From positions 62,001-126,000 of the forward strand of contig CASDVE010000001.1 of assembly GCA_949284175.1 (NCBI GenBank): DNA of 64,000 nt, read 5' to 3'. This DNA comes from an uncultured Eubacteriales bacterium (GTDB lineage Bacteria > Bacillota > Clostridia > Lachnospirales > Lachnospiraceae). The position numbers were made by a program, and so were the translations under genes. Of the stretch, positions 63,418 to 64,000 are shown in pieces. Positions within the stretch are counted from its first letter, which is position 1. The number at the start of each line of letters is the position of its first letter. Under the pieces are notes generated by a model, which saw only the letters and a list, made by a program, of their open reading frames with translations, had not been told where the DNA came from and did not search any database.

Positions 63418-64000
63418 TTAAAACCTTGCATTCAAAATTGCTTCTGCCATCTGTAATGCCCTTTTATTCTTCTTCACATCATGTACACGAAATATTCGAC
63501 ATCCTTTTTCATATCCAAGCACTGTGGTGACCATCGTTCCCTCTTCTCTTTCTTCTACGGGAAGATTCAGTGTGAGTCCAATCATAGATTTTCTTGATGT
63601 GCCCAATAATACTGGATAAGATAATTCCAAGAGCCGTTCCATATGATTCATCAAATATAAGTTCTGTTCTAAGTCCTTTGCAAACCCAATTCCTGGATCG
63701 AGGATGATCTTATTTTCATCCACCCCTGCTTTTTTTGCTATGTCTAAACTTTCTTTTAAATCTTCTATAACATCTTCCAAAAAGTTCGTATAGTTTGTAT
63801 TGTTTCGATTGTGCATAAGACAAACAGGAACTTGATATTTTGCAACCACGTCTGCCATCTTCTGATCCCATTTAAATCCCCATATATCATTGATTAAATC
63901 AACGCCTGCAAGGATGCCTTCTCTTGCCACCTCTGACTTATACGTATCAAGAGAAACTGGAATGTCAAAATTTTGTTTTATACCCTCGATAATAGGCATC
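63418..64000 (-). CDS. folP: Dihydropteroate synthase (partial, N-terminus off right edge)
   Basis: The C-terminal 193 residues of FolP are visible, from a normal length of about 270; the start lies outside the window. Motifs are VSLDTYKSEVAREGILAG, LINDIWGF, ILDPGIGFAKDLEQN and LLGTSRKSMIG. It condenses pABA with the pterin made by FolK and is the target of sulfonamides. folBK follows 110 bp later. Confidence 0.95.
   Translation of the reverse strand, partial: MPIIEGIKQNFDIPVSLDTYKSEVAREGILAGVDLINDIWGFKWDQKMADVVAKYQVPVCLMHNRNNTNYTNFLEDVIEDLKESLDIAKKAGVDENKIILDPGIGFAKDLEQNLYLMNHMERLLELSYPVLLGTSRKSMIGLTLNLPVEEREEGTMVTTVLGYEKGCRIFRVHDVKKNKRALQMAEAILNARF

Overview
The window looks like chromosomal DNA of an AT-rich Gram-positive anaerobe of the Clostridia, most likely Lachnospiraceae. 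The evidence is a PolC-type replicase, an FtsK/SpoIIIE translocase, the MEP isoprenoid genes, the rimP-nusA-ylxR-L7Ae-infB translation operon, strong AAGGAGG ribosome binding sites and many small membrane proteins of clostridial type. No plasmid or phage backbone is visible. Both ends cut a gene: a MocR-type regulator on the left and folP on the right.

Region by region. 1-9 kb: MocR regulator, lipoprotein cyclophilin, ftsK, a lone carbamate kinase, a ClpP-like protease and two membrane proteins. 9-13.4 kb: a sugar-nucleotide cluster (nucleotidyltransferase, sugar kinase, galE) divergent from an AraC regulator. 13.4-19.3 kb: dtd, M16 peptidase, cdd, a membrane-anchored protein, pnp and rpsO. 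19.4-27.4 kb: one long minus-strand operon, rimP-nusA-ylxR-L7Ae-infB-rbfA-nrnA-truB-ribF, from a strong promoter at 27342-27370. 27.6-31.2 kb is the accessory patch: a Cys-rich DUF6062-like protein, tRNA-Glu(CTC), a frameshifted tiny membrane ORF, two more small ORFs, a hicAB toxin-antitoxin pair with its operator inside the promoter, a 45-bp direct repeat flanking hicAB, and an orphan decaying CRISPR array with no cas genes in view. 31.3-38.3 kb: oleate hydratase, TetR regulator and polC. 38.4-44.7 kb: pyrH-frr-uppS-cdsA-dxr-rseP-ispG, joining ribosome recycling, lipid and isoprenoid synthesis and membrane proteolysis. 44.8-47.8 kb: a YtrA-type GntR/ABC transporter operon. 47.8-52.5 kb: GNAT acetyltransferase, rsgA, an unknown protein, a DUF445 protein and an orphan prepilin peptidase. 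52.6-55.9 kb: a compact defence operon of EVE-McrB, McrC and a stand-alone TipAS-domain protein. 56-57.6 kb: infC-rpmI-rplT with a leader attenuator and an apparent AUA start for infC. 57.6-64 kb: ppk, ppx, pheA, folBK fusion and folP.

The parts most worth a second look are the McrB(EVE)-McrC-TipAS operon with start/stop overlaps, the tRNA-adjacent hicAB/direct-repeat/CRISPR patch, the operator-in-promoter design of hicAB, the AUA-started infC with a terminator in its leader, and the paired operator sites upstream of the sugar-nucleotide, GntR and oleate hydratase genes. All functions are read from motifs and context. No database search was run. Regulatory sites are sequence predictions.
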